Of a stretch of 16,063 nucleotides of DNA, positions 7,548 to 14,360 are shown piece by piece (the stretch's first letter is position 1; each line of letters begins with the position of its first letter). This stretch comes from Betaproteobacteria bacterium (GTDB lineage Bacteria > Pseudomonadota > Gammaproteobacteria > Burkholderiales > Thiobacillaceae). A program made the translations under genes and the position numbers. Below the pieces are notes generated by a model, which had not been told where the DNA came from, did no database searches, and worked only from the letters and a program-made list of their open reading frames with translations. The stretch covers positions 1 through 16,063 of the forward strand of contig VGVU01000019.1 of assembly GCA_016873905.1 (NCBI GenBank), written 5' to 3'.

Positions 7548-8987
7548 TCAGGAATGGGCCCGCGCGGCGAGTTGCGCATAAAGCGCCGCATATTCGCGGG
7601 CACTTTTTTCCCACCCCGAATCTTTGCGCATCGCTGTCTGTTGCAGGCGCCGCCAGAGCGGCCGATCGTGATAGGCGGCGAGGGCGCGTTCCACGGTTAG
7701 CCAGAGGGCATGCGCGGTGTCGCCCATGAAGCTGAAGCCGTCCACGCCATCCGTGACGCTGTCGGCCAGTCCGCCGGTCTCCCGAACGATCGGTAGCGTG
7801 CCATAGCGCTGGCTGTACATCTGGTTGAGGCCGCAGGGCTCAAAACGCGACGGCATCAGGAACAGGTCGGCGCCGGCCTCGATGCGGTGCGAGAGGCCTT
7901 CGTCATAGCCGATGAAGGCGGACACTTGTTGCGGATGCTGGTGGGCGAGTTGTTTGAACCCTGACTCGAGTATGGGCTCTCCCGTACCCAGAATGGCAAT
8001 CTGGCCTCCTCGGGTGAGGATGCCTTGGGCAATCTGCAGGATCCAGTCCAGGCCTTTTTGATGGGTGAGGCGCGATACGACGCCAAACAAGGGGGCCTCG
8101 GCAGAGGGGGTCAAGCCCAGTTCGGTTTGCAAGGCTGCCTTGCAACGGCGTTTGCCGGCCATCGCACGGTAGGTGAAGTTGTGGGTCAGGTGGAGATCGC
8201 TGCTCGGATTCCAGTCGGCCGTATCGATTCCGTTCAGGATGCCCGTGAGTTGATGGCGGCGCTGTTGCAGCAAGCCCTGCATGCCCATCCCCAAGGGTTC
8301 GGCCTGGATTTCCAGGGCGTAGCGGGGACTGACGGTCGTGATCCAGTCGCTGTAATACAGTCCCGCCTTGAGAAATGAGAGGTTGCCATAGTATTCGAGC
8401 CCGTCAATGGCAAAGCTTTCGCTCGGCAGACCCAGGGTGGTCAGCAAGGAGGGGCTATACACCCCCTGGAAGGCGAGATTGTGTATGGTGGTCAGGCTGG
8501 GGACGGGGCGGCCGGCGAAATGCAGATAGGCGGGGGCCAGACCCGTCTGCCAGTCATGGCAATGCAGACAGTCGGGTTGCCAGTTAATGGGGTTTTGCGG
8601 TCCGCAGAGCTGGGCGGCGACTTGGGAGAGCAGGGCAAAACGCTCGGCATTGTCGGCGTGATCCTGGCCACGGGTGTCCTGGTAGGGACCGCCCGGGCGC
8701 TGAAAGGCACGGGGGGCATCAAGGACATAGAGGGGGACGCGGGTGCCCGGCATGAATCCCGTGAGCAAACGGGCCGGGCCGAGGAGTGTGACAGGTAGGT
8801 CCGAAATCGGGGTCAGATCTTCGCACTGAGCCAGAACAGCAGGATAGCCGGGAACCAGAAGGCGGCAATCGAGTCCGAGGTCACGCAGGGCCGCGGGCAG
8901 GGATGAGGAGACATCCGCCAGGCCGCCTGTTTTGATCAGGGGCCGGACCTCGGAGGTGGCGAATAGAATCTTGAGTGGGCGCAACAT
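7548..8987 (-). CDS. glgA: Glycogen synthase (ADP-glucose), GT5
   Basis: A 479-residue GT-B glycosyltransferase that elongates alpha-1,4-glucan from ADP-glucose. The N-terminal KTGGLADV motif (19-26) is the sugar-nucleotide binding loop of the GT5 family, where the usual form is K-x-G-G-L. Further landmarks are HCHDWQTGL (near 150), TIHNLAFQG (near 180), NGIDTADWNP, GVVSRLTHQKGLDW, and the C-terminal SRFEPCGLNQMYSQRYGTLPI segment with the catalytic glutamates of the EX7E motif. The ATG at 8987 is chosen over a codon 10 residues upstream because GGGAGG stands 8 bases before it and the fold begins at LKILFATSE. No glgB or glgC is in the window. The 83-base gap to the convergent glgP stop shows no clear terminator. 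Confidence 0.96.
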   Translation of the reverse strand: MLRPLKILFATSEVRPLIKTGGLADVSSSLPAALRDLGLDCRLLVPGYPAVLAQCEDLTPISDLPVTLLGPARLLTGFMPGTRVPLYVLDAPRAFQRPGGPYQDTRGQDHADNAERFALLSQVAAQLCGPQNPINWQPDCLHCHDWQTGLAPAYLHFAGRPVPSLTTIHNLAFQGVYSPSLLTTLGLPSESFAIDGLEYYGNLSFLKAGLYYSDWITTVSPRYALEIQAEPLGMGMQGLLQQRRHQLTGILNGIDTADWNPSSDLHLTHNFTYRAMAGKRRCKAALQTELGLTPSAEAPLFGVVSRLTHQKGLDWILQIAQGILTRGGQIAILGTGEPILESGFKQLAHQHPQQVSAFIGYDEGLSHRIEAGADLFLMPSRFEPCGLNQMYSQRYGTLPIVRETGGLADSVTDGVDGFSFMGDTAHALWLTVERALAAYHDRPLWRRLQQTAMRKDSGWEKSAREYAALYAQLAARAHS

Positions 8988-9015
8988 CGTGGAAACCTCC
9001 CGAAATACGGGGCCC

Positions 9016-9021
9016 ATTATA
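9016..9021 (-). promoter_or_regulatory. Candidate -10 box of glgA
   Basis: Perfect TATAAT on the minus strand, followed by GGGCCCC, 29 bases before the glgA ATG and just ahead of its ribosome binding site GGGAGG. No good -35 is seen at 16-18 bp. Position and perfect match support it. Confidence 0.5.
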
Positions 9022-9080
9022 GGCGTCCTGAGACGGAAGGCTGGCTTACTTTAATGTGAAAAACACCTCTGGGCTGGCCT

Positions 9081-9090
9081 GAACCGGTTC
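9081..9090. promoter_or_regulatory. 10-bp perfect palindrome upstream of glgA
   Basis: GAACCGGTTC is its own reverse complement. It lies about 60 bp upstream of the candidate glgA -10, a place where an activator or repressor might bind; no regulator can be named. In the same non-coding stretch (8988-9186) is a perfect hairpin, ATGGCG / CGCCAT with a 5-base loop, at 9117-9133. It lacks a following T-run on both strands. Confidence 0.3.
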
Positions 9091-9145
9091 ACAAAACACG
9101 CGGCCCATGATCAGGGATGGCGGCTATCGCCATGCCGGTGGGCGA

Positions 9146-9187
9146 CGGTTAACGGCGCGCGGTTAATGGCGCGTGGTTCACGGCTGT
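9146..9187. repeat. Three degenerate 14-bp tandem repeats at the 3' end of the degS-like gene
   Basis: CGGTTAACGGCGCG (9146-9159) and CGGTTAATGGCGCG (9160-9173) differ at one base; a third unit, TGGTTCACGGCTGT (9174-9187), is more diverged and runs into the stop codon of the degS-like gene. No gene overlaps the first two units. Likely made by replication slippage; no function is evident. Confidence 0.6.
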
Positions 9188-10302
9188 TAGCGGGTTGCGG
9201 GACTCTCGCTGGGCGTGACGGGGCGCGGGCGCTTTTCAACGCGCAAGGTCAGTTGGAGTCGATTCTGCTGGCGCAGAACTTGAATCGTGGCCGGACGACC
9301 GGGTTTCAGGATGGAGATCTGGGTCATGAGGTGTTCGGCGTTTTCAATGTTCTGCTGATTGACGCTGAGGACCAGATCGCCCGGCTGGATGCCGGCCCGT
9401 TCAGCGGGGCCGCCGCGCAGGACGCCCGTGATGAGGGGTCCGTTGGCCTCTTTGAGGCCCAGATTCTCGGCGCCTTCCGGGGTGAGATCGCCGATCTCCA
9501 CCCCGATCCAGCCTCGCGTCACTTCGCCCTGGGTGATGATCGCCTCCATCACCTGCCGCGCCATGGAGATGGGTACTGCGAAACCGATCCCCTGGTTTCC
9601 GCCGCTACGTGAAAAGATGGCCGAGTTGATGCCGACCAGACGGCCTGCGGTGTCCACGAGGGCGCCTCCCGAGTTGCCGGGGTTGATGGCGGCATCGGTC
9701 TGAATGAAGTTTTCATAGGTGGTGAGACCGAGGTGTTTGCGCTGCAGGGCCGAAACAATGCCGAAGGTGACCGTCTGGCCGATGTTGAAAGGATTGCCGA
9801 TGGCCAGCACGATGTCGCCAACCCGGAGGCTGTTTTCCGGAGCAAATTCGAGGGCGGGCAGGCCATTGGCGTTGATGCGCAGGACCGCAAGGTCGGTGTC
9901 CGGGTCACTGCCAACCAGGCGGGCGCTGAAGTTGCGGCCATCCGGCAGGGTGACGCGGACGGCGTCGGCGGCCTCAATGACATGGAAGTTGGTGAGGATA
10001 TAACCATTGGGGCTCAGGATGACGCCGGAGCCAAGGCCGCTCACTCCGGAGGTCTTGCTCCGGGGATGCGAGGTGTGCAGGCTGACAATCGCCGGCATGG
10101 CCCTCTCGGCCGCCTGGGCATAACCGGTGTGGGGCAGGGCCGGCGGTGACGAGAGGGGTAAGCGGGGTGTGGTTGGGGTTGCGGGGGGCAGGAGCCCGAA
10201 CCAGAGGCGATCAACCGCCAACGCGGCCGCCAGGACGAGCACCACGACAGCACAGATCTGCGCAAAGGTGAGCCAAGCAGAGCGGTAGGTGGGCGGCAGC
10301 AT
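9187..10302 (-). CDS. Membrane-anchored HtrA-family serine protease, DegS/AlgW type
   Basis: A 371-residue periplasmic S1C protease with one N-terminal membrane anchor (residues about 11-30) and a Pro-rich linker (39-58). The catalytic triad is visible: His107 (TNFHVIEA), Asp137 (SDPDTDLAVL), Ser211 (NPGNSGGAL). A single PDZ domain covers about 265-355. One anchor plus one PDZ is the DegS/AlgW layout, as opposed to DegP/DegQ with two PDZ domains. DegS/AlgW cleave an anti-sigma factor of the RseA/MucA type in the envelope stress response; whether this one does is inference. The ATG at 10302 is chosen because a TTG 11 codons upstream would lie upstream of the candidate -10. Divergent from petA, a neighbourhood common in beta- and gammaproteobacteria. 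Confidence 0.92.
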   Translation of the reverse strand: MLPPTYRSAWLTFAQICAVVVLVLAAALAVDRLWFGLLPPATPTTPRLPLSSPPALPHTGYAQAAERAMPAIVSLHTSHPRSKTSGVSGLGSGVILSPNGYILTNFHVIEAADAVRVTLPDGRNFSARLVGSDPDTDLAVLRINANGLPALEFAPENSLRVGDIVLAIGNPFNIGQTVTFGIVSALQRKHLGLTTYENFIQTDAAINPGNSGGALVDTAGRLVGINSAIFSRSGGNQGIGFAVPISMARQVMEAIITQGEVTRGWIGVEIGDLTPEGAENLGLKEANGPLITGVLRGGPAERAGIQPGDLVLSVNQQNIENAEHLMTQISILKPGRPATIQVLRQQNRLQLTLRVEKRPRPVTPSESPATR

Positions 10303-10311
10303 GATGCGGAG

Positions 10312-10317
10312 ATTATA
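10312..10317 (-). promoter_or_regulatory. Candidate -10 box of the degS-like gene
   Basis: Perfect TATAAT on the minus strand, ending 9 bases before the ATG at 10302. Initiation at the usual distance would give a leader of only a few bases, so the mRNA could be nearly leaderless. The -35 region is weak and overlaps the 14-bp tandem repeat. Confidence 0.45.
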
Positions 10318-10331
10318 GCCACGCGGGCGGG

Positions 10332-10359
10332 TCAATTGGCAGGATTCAATTGGCAGGCT
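10332..10359. repeat. Two 14-bp tandem repeats between divergent degS-like and petA promoters
   Basis: TCAATTGGCAGGAT (10332-10345) followed directly by TCAATTGGCAGGCT (10346-10359), 13 of 14 identical. The copies cover the -35 region expected for the degS-like promoter and stop just before the candidate petA -35. That position suits a regulator binding two half-sites on one face at a 14-bp step, or they may be a slippage product. Confidence 0.6.
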
Positions 10360-10384
10360 TCTTCAAGTGCCCCGTTTTTTGCAG

Positions 10385-10390
10385 TAGAAT
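10385..10390 (+). promoter_or_regulatory. Candidate -10 box for the petABC operon
   Basis: TAGAAT followed by GGCGCG; TTCAAG at 10362-10367 is a weak -35 at a 17-bp spacer. This would give a petA leader of about 105 bases containing an inverted repeat (TCGGGT 10401-10406 / ACCCGA 10423-10428) and an AT-rich stretch (about 10450-10485) that itself holds TATACT at 10465-10470, a possible second promoter. Confidence 0.35.
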
Positions 10391-10501
10391 GGCGCGTTTT
10401 TCGGGTTGCAGGTCCGATGTTGACCCGAGCCGTCGATCAGGCGGCAGCAGAAAGTAAATATTTTTATACTATTTAATTGCATAGACTGCATTGGGGTGAG
10501 T

Positions 10502-11092
10502 ATGAGCGAGATGGCTGTAGATCGGTCCAAACGCCGCTTTTTAGTGGCCATGAGTAGCGCGGTGGGTGGTATTGCCGCGGTGGGTGCGGCGATTCCTTTT
10601 GTGGCCAGCATGACGCCTTCGGCACGAGCCTTGGCGGCTGGTGCGCCGGTTGAGGTGGATCTGTCTCAGATTGAGCCGGGCATGATGCTGACGGTCGAAT
10701 GGCGCGGCAAACCGGTCTGGGTCGTCAACCGTACCCCGGAAATGCTGGCTGGGCTGGCCAAACACGATGACCGTTTGGTGGATGCGGCGAGTGAACAAAA
10801 TCAGCAACCGGACTATGCCAAAAACCCCAATCGTTCGATCAAGCAACAGTATCTGGTCGCCGTGGGTATTTGTACCCATCTCGGTTGCTCCCCAACCTTC
10901 CGCAAGGAGATCGGCCCGGCTGATCTGGGCGCGGACTGGCCGGGCGGTTTCTTCTGCCCCTGTCACGGTTCCCGTTTTGACCTTGCGGCTCGGGTCTTCA
11001 GCGGTTCGCCGGCCCCCACCAATCTGGTCATTCCGCCGCATCACTATGTCTCCGATGTGAGACTCCTGATCGGTGAAGATGCCAAGGCCTGA
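10502..11092 (+). CDS. petA: Ubiquinol-cytochrome c reductase, Rieske iron-sulfur subunit
   Basis: A 196-residue subunit of the bc1 complex that carries electrons from quinol at the Qo site to cytochrome c1. The N-terminus SKRRFLV (9-15) followed by a hydrophobic span (about 16-36) is a Tat-type uncleaved anchor. The [2Fe-2S] cluster ligands are in CTHLGC (Cys124, His126) and CPCHGS (Cys152, His155); Cys129 and Cys154 form the expected stabilising disulfide. The head domain lies in the periplasm. The ATG at 10502 is used; a GTG two codons upstream (10496) is an alternative that would shorten the spacing to the GGGG element. First gene of petABC-sspAB, 58 bases before petB. Confidence 0.97.
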   Translation: MSEMAVDRSKRRFLVAMSSAVGGIAAVGAAIPFVASMTPSARALAAGAPVEVDLSQIEPGMMLTVEWRGKPVWVVNRTPEMLAGLAKHDDRLVDAASEQNQQPDYAKNPNRSIKQQYLVAVGICTHLGCSPTFRKEIGPADLGADWPGGFFCPCHGSRFDLAARVFSGSPAPTNLVIPPHHYVSDVRLLIGEDAKA

Positions 11093-11150
11093 CGCAAGGC
11101 CACGGTCACAACGATAACAACACAACTGCAATTATTAGGAGAGCATCAGG

Positions 11151-12377
11151 ATGCAAAACCTGCTCAACTGGATCGACGCGCGGTTTCCGCTGACGGCGAG
11201 CTACAAGGCGCACTTGTCCGAGTACTTCGCGCCCAAAAACTTTAACTTCTGGTACTACTTCGGTTCCCTGGCCCTTATGGTGCTGGTGCTGCAGATCGTG
11301 ACCGGCATCTTCCTGACCATGCATTACAAGCCGGATGCGGCGTATGCCTTTGCCTCTGTCGAGTACATCATGCGCGATGTGCCGCTCGGTTGGCTGATCC
11401 GCTACATGCATTCCACCGGTGCCTCCATGTTCTTCGTCGTGGTTTACCTGCACATGATGCGGGGCCTGCTCTACGGCTCGTATCGCAAGCCGCGTGAGCT
11501 GATCTGGATCTTCGGCATGCTGATCTTCCTGATGCTGATGGCTGAGGCCTTCATGGGCTACCTGCTGCCGTGGGGCCAGATGTCCTACTGGGGCGCTCAG
11601 GTCATCATCAATCTGTTCTCGGCCGTGCCGTTCATCGGTGAAGATCTCTCCACCCTGATTCGGGGTGATTTCGTGGTGGGCGATGCGACGCTGAACCGTT
11701 TCTTTGCCTTCCATGTGATTGCCTTGCCGCTGGTGCTGGTTGGTCTGGTGGCGGCTCACCTGATCGCCCTGCACGAGGTGGGTTCCAATAACCCGGACGG
11801 CGTTGAGATCAAAAAGAACAAGGATCCCGTGACGCACCAGCCGCTCGATGGCATCCCCTTCCACCCGTATTACACGGTGAAGGACATTCTCGGCGTGGTG
11901 GTCTTCCTGATCGTCTTTGCCTCGATCATGTTCTTTGCGCCGGAGATGGGGGGGTATTTCCTGGAGGCCAATAACTTTATCCCGGCCGATCCGATGAAGA
12001 CCCCGGAGCACATCGCCCCGGTGTGGTACTTCACGCCTTACTATGCCATTCTGCGCGCGGTACCGCCGATCTTCGGCTCCCAGTTCCCGGGCGTTGTGGC
12101 GATGGGTGTGGCGGTGGTGATCTTCTTCCTCCTGCCCTGGCTGGACAAATCACCGGTCAAGTCGATCCGTTATCGCGGCTCGAAGTACAAGATCGCTCTG
12201 GCCCTCTTCGTGGTGTCCTTCATCGGTCTCGGCATCCTCGGCATCCTGCCGGCAACGGAGCTGTACACCTGGATCGCCCGCGTCCTGTCGTTGATCTACT
12301 TCGCCTTTTTCCTGTTGATGCCGTGGTATACGAAGAACGATTCGTACCAGGCTGAACCGGATCGTGTAAATTTCTGA
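11151..12377 (+). CDS. petB: Cytochrome b subunit of the bc1 complex
   Basis: A 408-residue polytopic membrane protein that binds haems bL and bH and forms the Qo and Qi quinone sites. Haem ligands are His87 (RYMHSTG) and His101 (YLHMMRG) in helix B, and His188 (FAFHVIALP) and His203 (AAHLIALHEVGSNNP) in helix D. The two helix-D ligands are separated by 14 residues, one more than in mitochondrial cytochrome b. The Qo motif, PEWY in mitochondria, reads PVWY here (290-293), in APVWYFTPYYAILRAVPP. Both traits occur in beta/gammaproteobacterial cytochrome b as far as I recall. It is a full-length fused cytochrome b with eight predicted spans, not split b6/subunit IV. A TAGGAG ribosome binding site precedes the ATG. 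petC starts 16 bases downstream. Confidence 0.98.
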   Translation: MQNLLNWIDARFPLTASYKAHLSEYFAPKNFNFWYYFGSLALMVLVLQIVTGIFLTMHYKPDAAYAFASVEYIMRDVPLGWLIRYMHSTGASMFFVVVYLHMMRGLLYGSYRKPRELIWIFGMLIFLMLMAEAFMGYLLPWGQMSYWGAQVIINLFSAVPFIGEDLSTLIRGDFVVGDATLNRFFAFHVIALPLVLVGLVAAHLIALHEVGSNNPDGVEIKKNKDPVTHQPLDGIPFHPYYTVKDILGVVVFLIVFASIMFFAPEMGGYFLEANNFIPADPMKTPEHIAPVWYFTPYYAILRAVPPIFGSQFPGVVAMGVAVVIFFLLPWLDKSPVKSIRYRGSKYKIALALFVVSFIGLGILGILPATELYTWIARVLSLIYFAFFLLMPWYTKNDSYQAEPDRVNF

Positions 12378-12393
12378 TGACGAGGATAACGAC

Positions 12394-13167
12394 ATGAACT
12401 TTATGACCCTCGCCCCCGCGCTGTTCCGCAAGATCCTTGCGGTTGCCTTGCTGGCCGCACCCCTGTGTGTTCCGATGCCGACCCTGGCCTCGACGGCTGT
12501 TCACCTGGACCGTGCCCCGGTCAATGTGGATGATCACGAGTCTTTGCAGCGCGGTGCGCGCACCTTCACCAACTACTGTCTGTCTTGTCACTCGGCGAGC
12601 TACATGCGTTTTGTGCGCATGACCGATATCGGTCTGACCGAGGCCCAGATCAAAGAGAACCTTCTTTTTACCAGCGACAAGGTGGGTAACACCATGACGG
12701 CGGCCATGCGCCCGGCTGATGCCAAGGAATGGTTTGGCGCACCGCCCCCCGACCTGTCGGTGATCTCCCGTTCGCGTGGACCGGATTGGCTGTACACCTA
12801 CCTGCGCGGTTTCTATCGCGACGATACGCGGGCGACGGGTTGGAATAACACGGTCTTCGACAAGGTTGGCATGCCGCATGTGCTGGCCAGCCTGCAAGGC
12901 CACCAGGTCGCCGTGCACCGGAATGAACAGGGTGAAGATGGCAAGACGCACAGTGTTATTGACCACCTCAAGCTCGACAAGCCGGGCCATTTGTCGCCGG
13001 CCGAGTACGATCTCCTGGTTGGTGATCTGGTCAATTACCTGACCTGGATGGGCGAGCCTGCGGCGCCCACGCGGAGCCGGGTTGGCATTTTCGTACTGCT
13101 ATTTTTGGGTGTTTTCCTTATCATTGCGTTCTACCTGAAGAAGGCTTACTGGAAAGACATCCATTGA
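12394..13167 (+). CDS. petC: Cytochrome c1 subunit of the bc1 complex
   Basis: A 257-residue haem protein that accepts electrons from the Rieske centre and passes them to soluble cytochrome c. An N-terminal signal peptide ends near residue 33 (PTLAS). The haem c motif CLSCH is at 62-66. The GAPPPDLSVISRSRG segment (about 115-129) is a cytochrome c1 hallmark, and the Met in DKVGMPHVL is the likely sixth ligand. A single C-terminal span (about 230-247, VGIFVLLFLGVFLIIAFYL) anchors the domain, followed by the positively charged tail KKAYWKDIH. A GAGGATAAC element precedes the start. Gap to sspA is 18 bases, so the respiratory genes and sspAB probably share a transcript. Confidence 0.97.
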   Translation: MNFMTLAPALFRKILAVALLAAPLCVPMPTLASTAVHLDRAPVNVDDHESLQRGARTFTNYCLSCHSASYMRFVRMTDIGLTEAQIKENLLFTSDKVGNTMTAAMRPADAKEWFGAPPPDLSVISRSRGPDWLYTYLRGFYRDDTRATGWNNTVFDKVGMPHVLASLQGHQVAVHRNEQGEDGKTHSVIDHLKLDKPGHLSPAEYDLLVGDLVNYLTWMGEPAAPTRSRVGIFVLLFLGVFLIIAFYLKKAYWKDIH

Positions 13168-13185
13168 TCGTAAAGGCTGTTTGTT

Positions 13186-13785
13186 ATGATGATTCTCTAC
13201 GCGGGCACCTCGTGCTTATTTAGCCACCGTTGTCGCATTGTCCTGTTTGAAAAGGGCATGGACTTCGAGATCAAGCACATTGATGCCTTCGAGCATCAGG
13301 AAGAGGTCGCCTCGCTCAACCCGTATGGCAAATTGCCCATTCTGGTGGAGCGCGATCTCACCTTGTATGAGTCGAACATCATCAATGAATACATTGACGA
13401 GCGTTTTCCGCACCCGCAGCTGATGCCAGCCGATCCGGCGATGCGCGCCCGCGCCCGTCTGATGTTGCATAACCTGGAAAACGACTTGTTTTCGCAGGTG
13501 CGCGAATTGGAGAATCCCGACAACAAGCACCTGGACAAGACGCGTGCCTTGGTGCGCGATAGCTTGACCCAGATCGCCCCGTTATTTGCCCGTAACCGCT
13601 ACATGATGGGCGATGAGTACACCATGCTCGATGTGGCGATGGCTCCGCTCCTGTGGCGTTTGGGGCATTACGGCATTCAGTTGCCGCGTCAGGCTGCGCC
13701 CATCCTTAAATATGCCGAAATGCTGTTTGCGCGCCCGTCCTTCGCCGAGGCCCTGACCCCGGTCGAAAAATCGATGCGCAAATAA
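13186..13785 (+). CDS. sspA: Stringent starvation protein A homologue (GST fold)
   Basis: A 199-residue protein with an N-terminal thioredoxin-like domain and a C-terminal helical domain of the glutathione S-transferase fold. It resembles E. coli SspA along its whole length, e.g. RIVLFEKGMDFEIKHID, LTLYESNIINEYIDERFPHP (57-76) and APLLWRLGHYGI. SspA binds RNA polymerase-sigma70 and changes promoter choice in stationary phase or under acid stress; that role is known from E. coli and inferred here. The PHP motif in ERFPHPQLMP, implicated in SspA function, is kept. ATGATG gives two possible starts one codon apart; ribosome binding is weak (AAAGG about 12 bases upstream). sspB follows after 14 bases. 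Confidence 0.94.
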   Translation: MMILYAGTSCLFSHRCRIVLFEKGMDFEIKHIDAFEHQEEVASLNPYGKLPILVERDLTLYESNIINEYIDERFPHPQLMPADPAMRARARLMLHNLENDLFSQVRELENPDNKHLDKTRALVRDSLTQIAPLFARNRYMMGDEYTMLDVAMAPLLWRLGHYGIQLPRQAAPILKYAEMLFARPSFAEALTPVEKSMRK

Positions 13786-13799
13786 ATCCTTCGGTCAGC

Positions 13800-14234
13800 G
13801 TGCTTTCCCAACAGCCTTATTTGCTGCGCGCCTTATACGAGTGGTGCGTTAACGCCGGCTATACCCCGTACCTCACCCTGCGCGTGGATGCGCAGACCTT
13901 GGTGCCGCCGGGCTATGCCCGCGACGGCGAAATCACCTTGAATGTGCATCCCGAGGCTGTTCAGGGATTGGAGATCACGGACGACTGGCTGAGTTGCAGT
14001 GCCCGTTTTGGGGGTGTGGCTCAGCGCGTGGAGGCCCCGGTCGTCAATGTGCTCGCCATCTTTGCGCGCGAGACGGGCGCAGGGATGAGTTTTGCCGGCC
14101 CGGAAACGAAGGAAGACGCCTCCACCAGTGAGCAGAATGCGTCGCCGGTCACGCCCGTTGCTCAGGATGTTGCGGCCGACTCGGCCAAGGGCAAACCGGC
14201 CAAGGGCAAACCGTCCCTGCATATCGTCAAATAG
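13800..14234 (+). CDS. sspB: ClpXP protease specificity-enhancing factor SspB
   Basis: A 144-residue adaptor that binds ssrA-tagged proteins and hands them to ClpXP. The core (about residues 1-100) matches E. coli SspB: QPYLLRALYEWCVNAG, YARDGEITLNVHPEAV, ARFGGVAQRVEAPVVNVLAIFARE-TGAGMSF. A flexible, polar tail follows and ends in KPSLHIVK, the equivalent of the C-terminal ClpX-binding tail of SspB. The tail carries an exact short duplication, AKGKP-AKGKP, encoded by a direct DNA repeat, which would lengthen the linker before the docking peptide. Start is GTG at 13800, the only start codon that gives the family N-terminus without running into sspA. The stop lies 15 bases before a candidate promoter for the tRNA. 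Confidence 0.94.
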   Translation: MLSQQPYLLRALYEWCVNAGYTPYLTLRVDAQTLVPPGYARDGEITLNVHPEAVQGLEITDDWLSCSARFGGVAQRVEAPVVNVLAIFARETGAGMSFAGPETKEDASTSEQNASPVTPVAQDVAADSAKGKPAKGKPSLHIVK

Positions 14235-14249
14235 CCTCTGGCCTTTCGT

Positions 14250-14255
14250 TATAAT
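14250..14255 (+). promoter_or_regulatory. Candidate -10 box for tRNA-Thr / pabB
   Basis: Perfect TATAAT followed by the GC-rich stretch TCGCCC, 21 bases before the mature 5' end of the tRNA. No clear -35 at 16-18 bp. A GC-rich discriminator is typical of stringently controlled stable RNA promoters. Confidence 0.5.
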
Positions 14256-14276
14256 TCGCCCTGTATTTTCTAATAC

Positions 14277-14352
14277 GCCGACATAGCTCAGCAGGTAGAG
14301 CAACTGATTTGTAATCAGAAGGTCACGGGTTCGATTCCTGTTGTCGGCACCA
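14277..14352 (+). tRNA. tRNA-Thr (anticodon TGT)
   Basis: A 76-base cloverleaf with encoded CCA. The acceptor stem is GCCGACA (14277-14283) with TGTCGGC (14342-14348), followed by A73 and CCA. The D arm is GCTCAGCAGGTAGAGC. The anticodon loop TTTGTAA contains TGT, which reads ACA and other ACN threonine codons; the closing pair of the anticodon stem is an A-A mismatch, leaving four good pairs (CTGA/TCAG). The T loop GTTCGATTC is standard. The sequence is close to E. coli thrU/thrT as I remember it. The pabB start codon begins 8 bases after the CCA, so one transcript probably carries both. Confidence 0.96.
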
Positions 14353-14360
14353 ATTTCCCT

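Noticed and set aside
9187..10335. Longer degS-like protein from a TTG at 10335
   Set aside because: The start would lie upstream of the perfect TATAAT at 10312-10317 and has no ribosome binding site; the ATG at 10302 fits the family better.
11106..12011. 301-codon minus-strand frame across petB, rich in His, Gln and Glu
   Set aside because: This composition is what antisense reading of hydrophobic cytochrome b codons gives; no ribosome binding site or family signature.
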